Assembly (NCBI GenBank): GCA_963717085.1
Contig: CAVQVM010000019.1
Location: 186,001-250,000, forward strand
Direction: 5' to 3'
Length of the DNA stretch: 64,000 nt
DNA from: DASQUK01 sp963717085
GTDB lineage: Bacteria; Actinomycetota; Acidimicrobiia; Acidimicrobiales; VFJN01
Shown: piece by piece, positions 17,779-28,183 of the stretch
Layout: each line of letters opens with the position of its first letter
Numbering within the stretch: the stretch's first letter is position 1
Notes under the pieces: generated by a model
What the model saw: the letters and a program-made list of their open reading frames with translations, nothing else
What the model was told of the DNA's origin: nothing
Databases searched by the model: none
Translations under genes and position numbers: made by a program

Positions 17779-18051
17779 CCACGCATCCTCGGGGGCTGCG
17801 CCCCCGCACCCCATCGTCGCCCGGCTCGCTGGCGCTCGCGCGGTCGACCGGTCAGGAGCTGCGCTCATGACCACGCATCCTCGGGGGCTGCGCCCCCGCA
17901 CCCCATCGTCGCCCGGCTCGCTGGCGCTCGTGTGGTCGACCGGTCAGGAGCTGCGCTCATGACCACGCATCCTCGGGGGCTGCGCCCCCGCACCCCATCG
18001 TCGCCCGGCTCGCTGGCGCTCGCGCGGTCGACCGGTCAGGAGCTGCGCTCA
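17776..18051 (+). repeat. Three tandem 92-bp repeats, each a coupled mini-ORF
   Basis: Copies start at 17776, 17868 and 17960; the second differs from the others at two positions (TGTG for CGCG). Each contains a perfect hairpin (CGGGGGC/GCCCCCG, three-base loop) and ends with AGGAG followed by ATGA. Reading from the GTG at 17775 or the ATGs at 17867 and 17959, each copy encodes the same 31-residue Arg/Pro/Ser-rich peptide that stops on the ATGA of the next copy; the last ATG, at 18051, starts the STAS gene. TGACCAC flanks every junction. The array therefore sits exactly at what would have been a GTGA overlap between phosphatase and STAS genes. Confidence 0.93.
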
Positions 18052-18389
18052 TGACCACCACTGGCGTGGATGTCACCGTGGACGGCGGGCACGTGCGGAT
18101 CGCCGTCGCGGGGGAGGTCGACCTCGCCAACGCCGCCGCGGTCGAGGTCCAGATCGTCGCCGCGATCACCAACCAGGTGACCACCGTGTCCGTCGACCTC
18201 GGCGACGTCGACTACATGGACAGCGCCGGCATGAGGATCCTGTTCTCCCTGGCGTCCCGCCTGGCCGGGCTGCAGATCGCCCTCGAGGTCGTCGCGCCCG
18301 TCGGTTCTCCGGCCCGGCGGCTGGTGGAGGTGTCGGGGCTGGCGCCGCTGGTCGCGCTCCGCCCGCCCATGGACAGAGCGGCCGGCTGA
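18051..18389 (+). CDS. STAS-domain anti-sigma factor antagonist
   Basis: A 112-residue STAS domain protein of the SpoIIAA/RsbV type, which binds an anti-sigma kinase when unphosphorylated. The phosphorylation loop is DYMDSAGMRIL, with the expected Ser in DSAG at about residue 64; the first strands (VRIAVAGEVDLANA) match the family. The start codon and the AGGAG ribosome site are supplied by the last 92-bp repeat. Its partner is probably the GHKL domain encoded at 16159. The gene is followed after 11 bases and an AGGAGGG site by the ring-opening amidohydrolase gene. Confidence 0.9.
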   Translation: MTTTGVDVTVDGGHVRIAVAGEVDLANAAAVEVQIVAAITNQVTTVSVDLGDVDYMDSAGMRILFSLASRLAGLQIALEVVAPVGSPARRLVEVSGLAPLVALRPPMDRAAG

Positions 18390-18400
18390 CAGGAGGGACC

Positions 18401-19510
18401 GTGGCCTACGTCGTCCACAAGGTGGTCCTCGAGAGCGTGTCGGACGCGTCCGGCATGGCGGGCCTGATCGATGCGGGCGCCTTCGGCGCCGACGGTGTCG
18501 TCGCCGTGATCGGCAAGACGGAGGGCAACGGGGGCGTCAACGACTTCACCCGCATACTCGCCGACCAGGCGTTCCGCAGGGTCCTGCTCGAGCGCGGCAC
18601 CCGGTCCCGGTCCGACGTGGAACAGATCCCGATGGTGTGGTCGGGTGGGACCGACGGCGTGCTCACCCCCCATGCGACCGTCTTCGCGCGGGTGCCGAGC
18701 CCCGCCGGCGAGAGGAGCGACGGTGCCGCGCGGTTGTCGGTCGGCGTGGCGATGAGCGACGTCATCCTGCCCGAACACATCGGCCGCCCGGCGATGGTCG
18801 CCACGGTGGCCGATGGCGTGCGCCGGGCCATGGCCGAGGCGGGGATCGACGATCCCGCCGAGGTCCACTACGTGCAGACCAAGACCCCCCTGCTCACCAT
18901 GGCAACCATCGAGGAGGCCCGGCACCGGGGCGAGGACACCGTGACCGACGAGCCGCTCGAGTCGATGAACCTCTCCAACGGCACCACCGCCCTCGGCATC
19001 GCCGTGGCGCTCGGTGAGATCGAGCCACCCGCGGCCGAGGCGGTCGGCCGCGATCTGGCGCTGTTCTCGAGCGTGGCGTCGTGCTCGTCGGGCGTGGAGC
19101 TCGATCGGGCCCAGATCGTCGTCGTCGGCAACGCCCCGGGTGTCGGCGGCCGCTTCAGGGTCGGCCACTCGGTCATGCGCGACGCCCTCGATGTCGACGG
19201 CATCTACGGTGCCATCCGCTCGGCGGGCCTCGGCCTGCCCGACCGGCCCGTGGCCGGGGACCTCGGGGACCGGCTCGTCAACGTGTTCATCAAGTGCGAG
19301 GCCGATCCCACCGGGCGGTTGCGCAACCGGCGCCAGGTGGCGCTGGACGACTCTGACGTCCACCACCACCGACACATCAAGGGTGCCGTGGGGGGCGTGG
19401 CGGCGGCGGCCATCGGCGACCCGGCGGTGTTCGTGTCGGTGGCCGCCCTGCACCAGGGTCCCTCGGGCGGCGGCCCGGTCGCGGCGGTCGTCGACGTCGG
19501 CGACCCCTGA
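18401..19510 (+). CDS. Ring-opening amidohydrolase (barbiturase/cyanuric acid amidohydrolase family)
   Basis: A 369-residue hydrolase of the small cyanuric acid amidohydrolase/barbiturase family, which opens N-heterocyclic rings at an imide bond. The threefold-repeat active site is complete: Lys39 in GKTEGNG with Ser81 in WSGGTDG; Lys161 in QTKTPLL with a Ser in the SSVASCSSG segment; and Lys298 in FIKCEAD with Ser346 in FVSVAALHQGPSGGGP. AtzD-type enzymes give carboxybiuret from cyanurate, barbiturase gives ureidomalonate from barbiturate. The malonyl-CoA synthetase and molybdenum hydroxylase in the same operon favour barbiturate; sequence alone does not decide. GTG start after AGGAGGG. Confidence 0.88.
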   Translation: MAYVVHKVVLESVSDASGMAGLIDAGAFGADGVVAVIGKTEGNGGVNDFTRILADQAFRRVLLERGTRSRSDVEQIPMVWSGGTDGVLTPHATVFARVPSPAGERSDGAARLSVGVAMSDVILPEHIGRPAMVATVADGVRRAMAEAGIDDPAEVHYVQTKTPLLTMATIEEARHRGEDTVTDEPLESMNLSNGTTALGIAVALGEIEPPAAEAVGRDLALFSSVASCSSGVELDRAQIVVVGNAPGVGGRFRVGHSVMRDALDVDGIYGAIRSAGLGLPDRPVAGDLGDRLVNVFIKCEADPTGRLRNRRQVALDDSDVHHHRHIKGAVGGVAAAAIGDPAVFVSVAALHQGPSGGGPVAAVVDVGDP

Positions 19511-19522
19511 GCGACCAACCCA

Positions 19523-19550
19523 TTGCGCGACGGCCGAATGGCCCTACCAT
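19523..19550 (+). promoter_or_regulatory. Possible promoter before the carbamate kinase remnant
   Basis: TTGCGC and TACCAT are separated by 16 bases, and the -10-like element ends seven bases before the TTG start at 19558. It would give a leaderless transcript for the downstream part of the operon. The -35 match is modest. Confidence 0.35.
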
Positions 19551-19557
19551 CCGGTGC

Positions 19558-19905
19558 TTGAACGCACGAACCCCTCGTCGCTTGGTGGTTGCCCTCGGAG
19601 GCCACGCCATCGTGCCCCATGGGGCGGCGGGTACCGCCGAGCAACAGGTCGCCACCATCGAGCGGGCGATGGGTGAGGTTGCGGCGCTGGTGTCCGAGGG
19701 GTTGGTGGAGTTGCGGGAGCTGGCGGCGAAGGGGACGTTCGGCGTGGGCTCGATGGCGCCCAAGGTGGAGGCGGCCCTGCGCTTCGTCGAGGCGACCGGC
19801 CATCCGGCCACGATCGGCCCGCTGGAGCGCGCCGCCGATGTGCTCCACGGACGGTCGGGCACGCGCGTGACGCAGTCCGGCGACACGGTGGGGGCAGCGC
19901 GGTGA
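19558..19905 (+). CDS. Carbamate kinase-like protein with the middle deleted
   Basis: A 115-residue frame joining the first ~45 and last ~65 residues of a carbamate kinase. The N-terminal part has RRLVVALGGHAI and a GTAEQQVATIERAM helix; the C-terminal part has GTFGVGSMAPKVEAALRF and the TIGPLERAADVL strand-helix typical of the kinase end. Roughly 195 residues between them, including the HGNGP loop and the ATP-binding core, are absent, with no stop or frame change at the join near 19695. Full-length enzymes are about 310 residues and convert carbamoyl phosphate plus ADP to ATP. As it stands it cannot be an active kinase. It starts with TTG and overlaps the DUF2877 gene (GTGA). Confidence 0.7.
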   Translation: MNARTPRRLVVALGGHAIVPHGAAGTAEQQVATIERAMGEVAALVSEGLVELRELAAKGTFGVGSMAPKVEAALRFVEATGHPATIGPLERAADVLHGRSGTRVTQSGDTVGAAR

Positions 19906-20783
19906 CCGAGGCGCCCGGATTCGCCACGGGCAGCGCCGCCGCGAGCGTGCTGCTGCGCGACCTGCTCGCCGGGTCCGTGCGCCCGGCGAAGGTCCTCGCC
20001 GCCGGGCCGGCCGCCACCTACCTGGAGGCCAGAGGACAGGTGCTGGCGATCGTGGCCGCCGGCGGGGTGCGGCTGCCGTGCGCGGCGATGCTCGCCGCCG
20101 GCGGGCGGCTCCCGGCCGCCCGATCCCGCCTCGCCGTCGGGCGTGGTGCCGTCCACGAGGACGGTCGGCAGCTCGTCGCCATCCGCCGGTGGTTCGATCC
20201 CCGCGTGTGCCTGGCGGGCGTCGATCGGCGAGCGGTGGCCCGCTTCGCTCACGTGGTGGGGTCGCGAGGCGGCGTCGACGCCCTGCTGCCCGACGACGCG
20301 CCCGACCGGCTCGCCGCCGGCCTGGCAAATGGGGATGCCGCCGGTGCGGTCTCGGTTCTCCTGGGCCGCGGGACGGGCCTGACGCCGGCGGGGGACGACC
20401 TGGTTGCGGGCGCGCTGGCGACCCTGCGGGCACTGGGCTCGCCCGCCGCCGACGAGCTGGGGGCGGCCGTCCGTGCGCTGGCGCCCGCCGCCACCACCCG
20501 GTTGTCGGCTGCGCTGCTGGAGGCCGCCGATGTCGGCGGCCTGGTTCCCGAGGCCGCCGGCGTGCTCCGGGCCCTCGCGGGTGGGGGAGACGTCGAGACA
20601 GCCGCCGGGCGCCTGGTCGACCTCGGCCACACCAGCGGCTGGCACCTGGCGGCCGGGCTGCTGGTCGGCGTCACCCACGCCGGCGCGGGGCTGCCCGATC
20701 GGGTTCCGGCGTTCGAAGGTGACGGATCCCGGCGGCTGCGGACGGCGGTTCGACACGGCGGGGGCACGGCGGTGGCGTCGTGA
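19902..20783 (+). CDS. DUF2877 protein (oxamate carbamoyltransferase subunit, AllH/YlbF-like)
   Basis: A 293-residue DUF2877 protein. The family signature is present as GTGLTPAGDDLVAGAL in the middle and GHTSGWHLAAGLLVG near the end. In E. coli the homologue YlbF (AllH) works with FdrA and YlbE as the oxamate carbamoyltransferase that phosphorolyses oxalurate during anaerobic allantoin use; I rely on memory for that assignment. Here the three genes are contiguous in the order DUF2877, fdrA, DUF1116 with four-base overlaps, so they very likely form the same type of complex. Substrate may differ (see findings). Confidence 0.85.
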   Translation: MTEAPGFATGSAAASVLLRDLLAGSVRPAKVLAAGPAATYLEARGQVLAIVAAGGVRLPCAAMLAAGGRLPAARSRLAVGRGAVHEDGRQLVAIRRWFDPRVCLAGVDRRAVARFAHVVGSRGGVDALLPDDAPDRLAAGLANGDAAGAVSVLLGRGTGLTPAGDDLVAGALATLRALGSPAADELGAAVRALAPAATTRLSAALLEAADVGGLVPEAAGVLRALAGGGDVETAAGRLVDLGHTSGWHLAAGLLVGVTHAGAGLPDRVPAFEGDGSRRLRTAVRHGGGTAVAS

Positions 20784-22292
20784 CCGAGACCGTGCGCATC
20801 GAGCGCGGCCGGTACCACGATTCCGTCACGCTGATGCGGGCGAGCGCGGCGGCGCGGGACATTCGGGGCGTCGAGACCGTGATCGCCGCCATGGGCACCG
20901 AGCTCAACCGGGCCCTGCTGGTCCAGGCCGGCTTCGCCGAACCCAACGCGACGGCCGACGACCTGGTGGTCGCTGTGTCCGCCGACAGCCCCGCGACCGC
21001 CGAGGCGGCCGTCGCCACGGTCGACCGGCAGCTGGCCGAGCGCCCAGCATCGGGCGGCGGCGGCGACAGGGGGTGGACCGCTCCCCACACCGTCGAGTCG
21101 GCGGCCGCCCGGGCGCCGGGCGCCGGCGTCGTCGTGGTCTCGGTACCGGGGCCGCACGCCTACGTCGAGGCGATGGCGGCGCTGCGGGCGGGCCGGCACG
21201 TCATGGTCTTCAGCGACGGCGTCGACGTCGCCGCCGAGGTCGCGCTCAAGGAGGAGGCCACCGCTCTCGGCCGGCTGGTGATGGGGCCCGACTGCGGCAC
21301 GGCCATCCTCGACGGCGTCGGCCTCGGTTTCGCCAACGTCGTCGTCCCGGGGCCGGTCGCGCTGGTGGCGGCGTCGGGGACGGGCGCCCAGCAGCTCTGC
21401 TCCCTGCTCGACGGTGCGGGGATCGGCGTCCGCCACGTGATCGGCGTCGGAGGTCGCGACCTGTCATCCGACGTCGGCGGCGTGTCGACGCTGGCGGCGC
21501 TGGTGGCGCTGGACGACGAGCCGGCGGTGCGGGTCATCGGGGTGGTCTCCAAGCCCCCGGACCGCGCCGTGGCCGAGGCGGTGACTGCGGCGGCGGGCCG
21601 CTGCCGGACGCCCGTGGTGCTGGCCCTGGTCGGTCCGGGCCGCCCCACGCTCACGGGAGCAGCCGCCGAGATCGCCGCCGTCCTGGGGTCGCCGTTCGCC
21701 GAGCCGCAGTCGTGGCGCCCCTCGGGTGGACCGGGCTCGGCCCGACCCGGGCCAGTGCTCGGGCTGTTCAGCGGTGGGACCAACGCCGCGGAGGCGCTCG
21801 TCGTCCTGGAGGAGCGCCTCGGCCCGGTGCGCTCGAACGTGCACTCCGACCCGTCGCGGCGGATTGGGCCATTCGATCCCGGTGGCGGTGCGCACGTCGT
21901 GCTCGACCTCGGCGACGACGAGCTGACGGCGGGGCGGCCGCACCCGATGATCGACCCGGCGGTCGTCGCCGACAGGGTGCGGGTTGCGGCCGATGCGGAC
22001 GGGGGTGCCGGCGTCGTTCTGATCGACGTCGTGCTGGGTCACGGCGCCCACCCCGACCCGGCCTCGAAGCTCGCCCCCGCGCTGTCGGCGGCGGGTGCGG
22101 CCGGCGCCGCCACCGGTGGCGGTGCTGATCGGCACCGCCGGTGACCCGCAGGGGCTCGACCGCCAGGCCCGCGCCCTGACCGACGCAGGCGCGCTCGTCC
22201 ACCGCAGCAATGCGGGCGGCGCCGAGCAGGCCGCAGCGCTGGTGACCGGCGCCGGCGCCGAGCCGGTGGGGACGAGGTCGAGCCGACCATGA
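20780..22292 (+). pseudogene. fdrA: FdrA (carbamoyltransferase complex subunit), frame-broken near the C terminus
   Basis: FdrA is a succinyl-CoA-synthetase-alpha-like protein. The first frame gives 454 residues with RIERGRYHDSVTLM and MGTELNRALL at the N terminus, GPDCGTA at about 169-174, and GHGAHPDPA near the end, then a meaningless tail to a stop at 22142-22144. The missing family C terminus (VAVLIGTAGDPQG, then RSNAGGAEQAAALV) is intact in another frame from about 22095 to a stop at 22292, which overlaps the next start by ATGA. Skipping one base between about 22090 and 22120 restores a protein of about 503 residues, the family length. True break, assembly insertion and programmed +1 shift are all possible. 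Confidence 0.85.
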
Positions 22293-23728
22293 GCGCCGGC
22301 GCCAGCCCCATTGCCGACCTGCTGGTGGCACCCGAGGCCGTCATCACGGTCGGTGCCCCCACGCTCGACGAGGCGGTGGCCGCCCAAGGCGTGCCCACCG
22401 TCCCGGTCGAGTGGCGCCCGCCGCCGGTGGGTTCGGTTGCGGCGGTGGCCGAGGTCACCGCCGACCCCCGGCTTGCGCAGGCCAACCGGACCGCCATCGA
22501 TGGCATGGCCGCGGTTCGGCCCCGGCTCGTCGACGTGCGGACCGCCGCCGAGCTGGTCGGGATCGGACGCCACCAGCTGTTGCATGCCGGCCCGCCGGTG
22601 GACTGGGGCGCAGCCTCCGGCCCCCTGCGCGGCGCGATCGTCGGCGCCTGCCTCTACGAGGGCTGGGCCGACACGCCCGAAGCCGCCGAACGGATCGCAG
22701 AGTCCGGCGCCATCGAGCTGTCGCCCTGCCACGACCATGCCAGCGTCGGTCCCATGGCCGGCATCGTGAGCCCGTCGATGCCGATGTGGGTGCTCGAGGC
22801 GGCCGACGGGCGCACCAGCCGGAGCACGCTCAACGAGGGCCTGGGCAAGGTGCTGCGCTACGGCGCCTTCGGCGACACCGTGACGGAGCGGCTGCGCTGG
22901 ATGGAGCGCGTGCTCGGTCCGATCCTGGCTTCGGGGCTGCGACGCCACGGCCCGATCGACGTCGGCGCACTGATCGCCTCGATGGTGGCCATGGGCGACG
23001 AGGGCCACAACCGCAACCGGGCGGGCACGTCGCTGCTGGTTCGGGCCCTGGCACCCGACCTCGTGCGCACGGTCGAGGACGGGGAGGCGGGGAACCGGGC
23101 CAGCGACGTTGCCGACGTGCTCGCCTTCATCGACGCCAACGACCACTTCCTGCTCAACGTCGTCATGGGCGCCGCCAAGCTGGTCGCCGACGCCGGGGCG
23201 GGTGTCGCCGGCTCCAGCGTGGTCGTGGCCATGGCCCGCAACGGCACGGACTTCGGCATCCGGGTCGCCGGCACCGGCGAGCGCTGGTTCACCGCCCCCG
23301 CTGCCGTGCCCGACGGGCTCTACCTGGGAGGATTCGGTCCCGACGACGCCAACGCCGACATCGGTGACTCGGCGATCACCGAGACCGTGGGGCTGGGCGG
23401 GTTCGCCATGGCGGGGGCGCCCGCCATCGTGCAACTGGTGGGGGGCGACGTGGGCGACGCCCTGGGATGGACGGAGCTGATGTACGAGCTGACGCTGGCC
23501 GAGCACCCGACCTGGACGCTTCCAGCCCTGGGCTTTCGCGGCGTCCCGTTCGGGATCGACGTGCTGCGGGTCGTCCGCACCGGCGTGGCTCCGATCATCA
23601 ATACCGGGATCGCCGGGCGGGTGGCCGGGACCGGGCAGGTCGGCGCTGGGTTGGTACGGCCCCCGCTCGAGTGCTTCACCGCGGCGCTGGCCGCATTGGC
23701 CGAGTCCGCCGGGGCGGGACAGCGATGA
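22289..23728 (+). CDS. DUF1116 protein (oxamate carbamoyltransferase subunit, AllG/YlbE-like)
   Basis: A 479-residue DUF1116 protein. Conserved blocks appear in order: LLHAGPPVDWGAASGPLRGA, CHDHASVGPMAGIVSPSMPM, MGDEGHNRNRAGTS, AMARNGTDFGIR and a GDSAITETVGLGGFAMAGAP segment. The homologue YlbE (AllG) pairs with FdrA and the DUF2877 protein in E. coli. The GDE-HNRN block and the MARNGTDFGI block are the most conserved and probably line the active site; this is inference. It is coupled by ATGA to fdrA upstream and to the molybdenum hydroxylase FAD subunit downstream, tying the carbamoyltransferase genes to the oxidase genes. Confidence 0.88.
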   Translation: MSAGASPIADLLVAPEAVITVGAPTLDEAVAAQGVPTVPVEWRPPPVGSVAAVAEVTADPRLAQANRTAIDGMAAVRPRLVDVRTAAELVGIGRHQLLHAGPPVDWGAASGPLRGAIVGACLYEGWADTPEAAERIAESGAIELSPCHDHASVGPMAGIVSPSMPMWVLEAADGRTSRSTLNEGLGKVLRYGAFGDTVTERLRWMERVLGPILASGLRRHGPIDVGALIASMVAMGDEGHNRNRAGTSLLVRALAPDLVRTVEDGEAGNRASDVADVLAFIDANDHFLLNVVMGAAKLVADAGAGVAGSSVVVAMARNGTDFGIRVAGTGERWFTAPAAVPDGLYLGGFGPDDANADIGDSAITETVGLGGFAMAGAPAIVQLVGGDVGDALGWTELMYELTLAEHPTWTLPALGFRGVPFGIDVLRVVRTGVAPIINTGIAGRVAGTGQVGAGLVRPPLECFTAALAALAESAGAGQR

Positions 23729-24693
23729 AGCCCCCGCCGTTCGTCTACCACCGGCCCACGTCGGTGGAGGAGGCGACCCGGCTCCTGGCCGAGCTGGGAG
23801 AGGAGGCCAAGGTCGTCGCCGGTGGCCAGAGCCTGGTGCCGCTGCTCAACTTCCGCTTGGCGGCCCCCGCCCACCTCGTCGACATCAACTGCATCACCGG
23901 CCTCGACGGGCTGGGCCGGGCCGACGGGGCCGTCGACGTCGGGGCCACGGTGCGCCACTCGCGGCTGCTGCGCGAGCGGGAGGTGGCCGCGGCCCATCCG
24001 TTGCTGGTCGAGGCGACCGGGTGGATCGCCCACCCGGTGATCCGGAATCGTGGCACCGTGTGTGGCTCCTTGGCGCACGCCGACCCTGCGGCCGAGCTCC
24101 CCGCGGTGCTGGCGCTGCTGGGTGGCGGCGTCGAGGCGGTGGCGTGGCGCAGCGGGTCCCTGACGTCCCGCCGGGTGCCGGCGGCGGACCTGTTCGCGGG
24201 GCCCCTCCAGACGACGCTCGAGGTCGACGAGCTGGTGGTGGCGGCAACCTTCCCGACGCTGGCGGCGGGCACCGGCTGGGCGGTGAAGGAGTTGGCGCGC
24301 CGGCACGGCGACTACGCGCTGGCGGGCGTCGTCCTCACCGTCACGGTCGACGGCGACGGGAAGCCGACGTCGGGCCGGGCCGCCTACCTCTCGTGCGCGC
24401 CCACGCCGGTGGTGGTGGACATCGGCCCGGCGCTGCGGGGTCGTGGCGACGCCGGCTCGGCGACCGTGTACGACCTCGTCGCCTCGTCGCTGGACCCGAC
24501 CGACGACATCCACGCCACCGCCGCCTACCGCCGGCACCTCGCCGCCACGCTCACCGTGCGGGCCGTCGACCGTGCGCTTGCGCGGGCCCGGGCCCGCACC
24601 CAACCGGAACTTGCGGCGGTTAGCGATGCCATGGCAGCTCCAACCGCCGCAAGTTCGGACGTGGGTGGTGGGGGACGGAGGGTCGAACCGTGA
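23725..24693 (+). CDS. Molybdenum hydroxylase, FAD-binding medium subunit (CoxM-like)
   Basis: A 322-residue FAD subunit of the xanthine dehydrogenase/CO dehydrogenase superfamily. The FAD pyrophosphate loop is VVAGGQSLVPLLNFRLAAP (about 33-51), the second FAD segment is RGTVCGSLAHADPAAELP, and the C-terminal CO_deh_flav_C domain includes ELARRHGDYALAGV. It passes electrons from the FeS subunit to an acceptor. The natural C terminus is probably near residue 292; the last 30 residues are encoded by a 50-bp palindromic segment (24607-24656) and look unlike the family. ATGA and GTGA overlaps link it to its neighbours. Confidence 0.88.
   Translation: MKPPPFVYHRPTSVEEATRLLAELGEEAKVVAGGQSLVPLLNFRLAAPAHLVDINCITGLDGLGRADGAVDVGATVRHSRLLREREVAAAHPLLVEATGWIAHPVIRNRGTVCGSLAHADPAAELPAVLALLGGGVEAVAWRSGSLTSRRVPAADLFAGPLQTTLEVDELVVAATFPTLAAGTGWAVKELARRHGDYALAGVVLTVTVDGDGKPTSGRAAYLSCAPTPVVVDIGPALRGRGDAGSATVYDLVASSLDPTDDIHATAAYRRHLAATLTVRAVDRALARARARTQPELAAVSDAMAAPTAASSDVGGGGRRVEP
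24607..24656. repeat. 50-bp palindromic insert in the coxM 3' end
   Basis: Two perfect 15-bp inverted arms (GAACTTGCGGCGGTT and AACCGCCGCAAGTTC) flank a 20-base centre that itself contains the palindrome TGCCATGGCA. The whole segment can fold as a long hairpin or cruciform. It lies inside the coding frame just before the stop codon and extends CoxM with non-family residues. It may be a small mobile palindromic element or an intra-operon transcript-processing hairpin. Confidence 0.8.
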
Positions 24694-25201
24694 GCGACGC
24701 CCCCCGCACGCCCAGCGCCGCCGACCTCCACGAGGTCGTGGTCACCGTCAACGGCGTCGCCCGGTCGGCACGCGTGCCGGCACGCCGGCTGCTGTCCGAC
24801 ATGCTCCGCCACGACCTACGCCTGACCGGGACCCACGTCGGGTGCGAGCACGGCGTGTGCGGCGCCTGCACGGTCCTGCTGGACGGCGAGCCCATCCGCT
24901 CGTGCCTGACGTTCGCGGTGATGGTCGACGGCGCCCGCATCACCACCGTCGAGGGACTCGCCGGTCCCGACGGTGAGCTCGGCCCCGTGCAGCGGGCGTT
25001 CCGCGAGTGCCACGGGCTGCAGTGCGGCTTCTGCACTCCCGGCTTCCTGCTGCTCACCACCGAACTGCTCACCCGCAGCCCCGAACCGGCCGACGACGAG
25101 ATCCGCGACGCCCTCGGCGGCAACCTGTGCCGCTGCACCGGCTACGTCAACATCGTGCGGTCGGTCCGGCGTGCGGCGGAGCTGGCGAGGGACCACCAGT
25201 C

Positions 25202-25205
<4 letters not shown>
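24690..25205 (+). CDS. Molybdenum hydroxylase, [2Fe-2S] small subunit (CoxS-like)
   Basis: A 171-residue iron-sulfur subunit. The plant-ferredoxin-type cluster motif is GCEHGVCGACTVLLDG with a following SCL Cys, and the second, all-helical cluster domain has CGFCTPGFLL and GNLCRCTGYVNIV. All eight Cys ligands expected for two [2Fe-2S] clusters are present. It relays electrons from the molybdenum subunit to the FAD subunit. The N terminus is about 15 residues longer than in short family members. GTG start within a GTGA overlap with coxM; ATGA overlap with the large subunit gene. Confidence 0.93.
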
Positions 25206-27576
<2,371 letters not shown>

Positions 27577-27580
<4 letters not shown>

Positions 27581-28183
27581 AGACGACGTTCCCGGTGTCG
27601 GCCCCACCGGGGGCGTGGGCGGCGCTGGCCGACCCGCAGCGTCTCGCCGCTGCGCTGCCCAATTGCCGGTCGGTCACCCGCGACGCCGACGGCGACGGCA
27701 CGCTCCACGTCGTGACCGAGCGTCGCCGTGGCCTCGGTGCGCGGGCTGTGGGCGGGCACCGTGGCACCCGTCGACGCCGACGCCGTACACGTCCGGGGGT
27801 CGGGTGCGCCGGGCGCCGTGGACCTCGTGGTGCGGGCCGACCCCGAGCGCACCAGCCTCACGGTCGAGGGCACCGTCGACGGCGCGCTGGGCACGGTCGG
27901 CGCCGCAGTGTTGGCGGGTGCGGTCAGGCGGATGGCGGAGGACCTGCTGGCCGCCACCGAGCCTCCGACCCCGGCCGACTCCCGAGGTCACGAGTCCCAC
28001 CCGGACCAGCCGGAGGCGACCGGCTCCGGACCCGGAGCTCGTGACCTCGAGCTGGGGGCCGCCGAACCCGTGGCCTCGGGGACCGAGGGGCGCCGCCGCG
28101 TGGCACGTGGGGCCGGCGGTGCGGCGCTGGTCGGGGTCGTGATCGCCGTCGTCGTCCGGCGAGCGCGCAGGAGGGCCGGATGA
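27577..28183 (+). pseudogene. CoxG-like SRPBCC protein, frame-broken
   Basis: CoxG proteins are SRPBCC-fold, membrane-tethered factors that accompany molybdenum hydroxylases. The GTG at 27577 (GTGA overlap with coxL) starts a frame reading FPVSAPPGAWAALADPQR and ALPNCRSVTRDADGDG, as in family N termini. After VVTE, at about 27720, the frame becomes Arg-rich noise, while the next frame continues with VASVRGLWAGTVAPV and a regular strand pattern to a C-terminal hydrophobic segment (GAALVGVVIAVVV) and a basic end, stopping at 28183. Skipping one base near 27721 gives a protein of about 200 residues with the family layout, including the membrane tail. Confidence 0.8.

Noticed and set aside
17776..18051. 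Short CRISPR-like array
   Set aside because: The three units are head-to-tail with no unique spacers and the whole 92 bases are conserved; there are no cas genes.
20780..22292. Programmed frameshift in fdrA as the preferred explanation
   Set aside because: No slippery heptamer, stop-proximal pause site or downstream structure was convincing, and three other genes in the window have breaks of the same direction, which favours an assembly cause.
21464..23506. Long open frame (about 680 codons) on the minus strand
   Set aside because: It lies antisense to well-supported fdrA and DUF1116 genes; long antisense frames are expected at this G+C content. The same holds for 5991-8000 and 25142-27400 on the minus strand.
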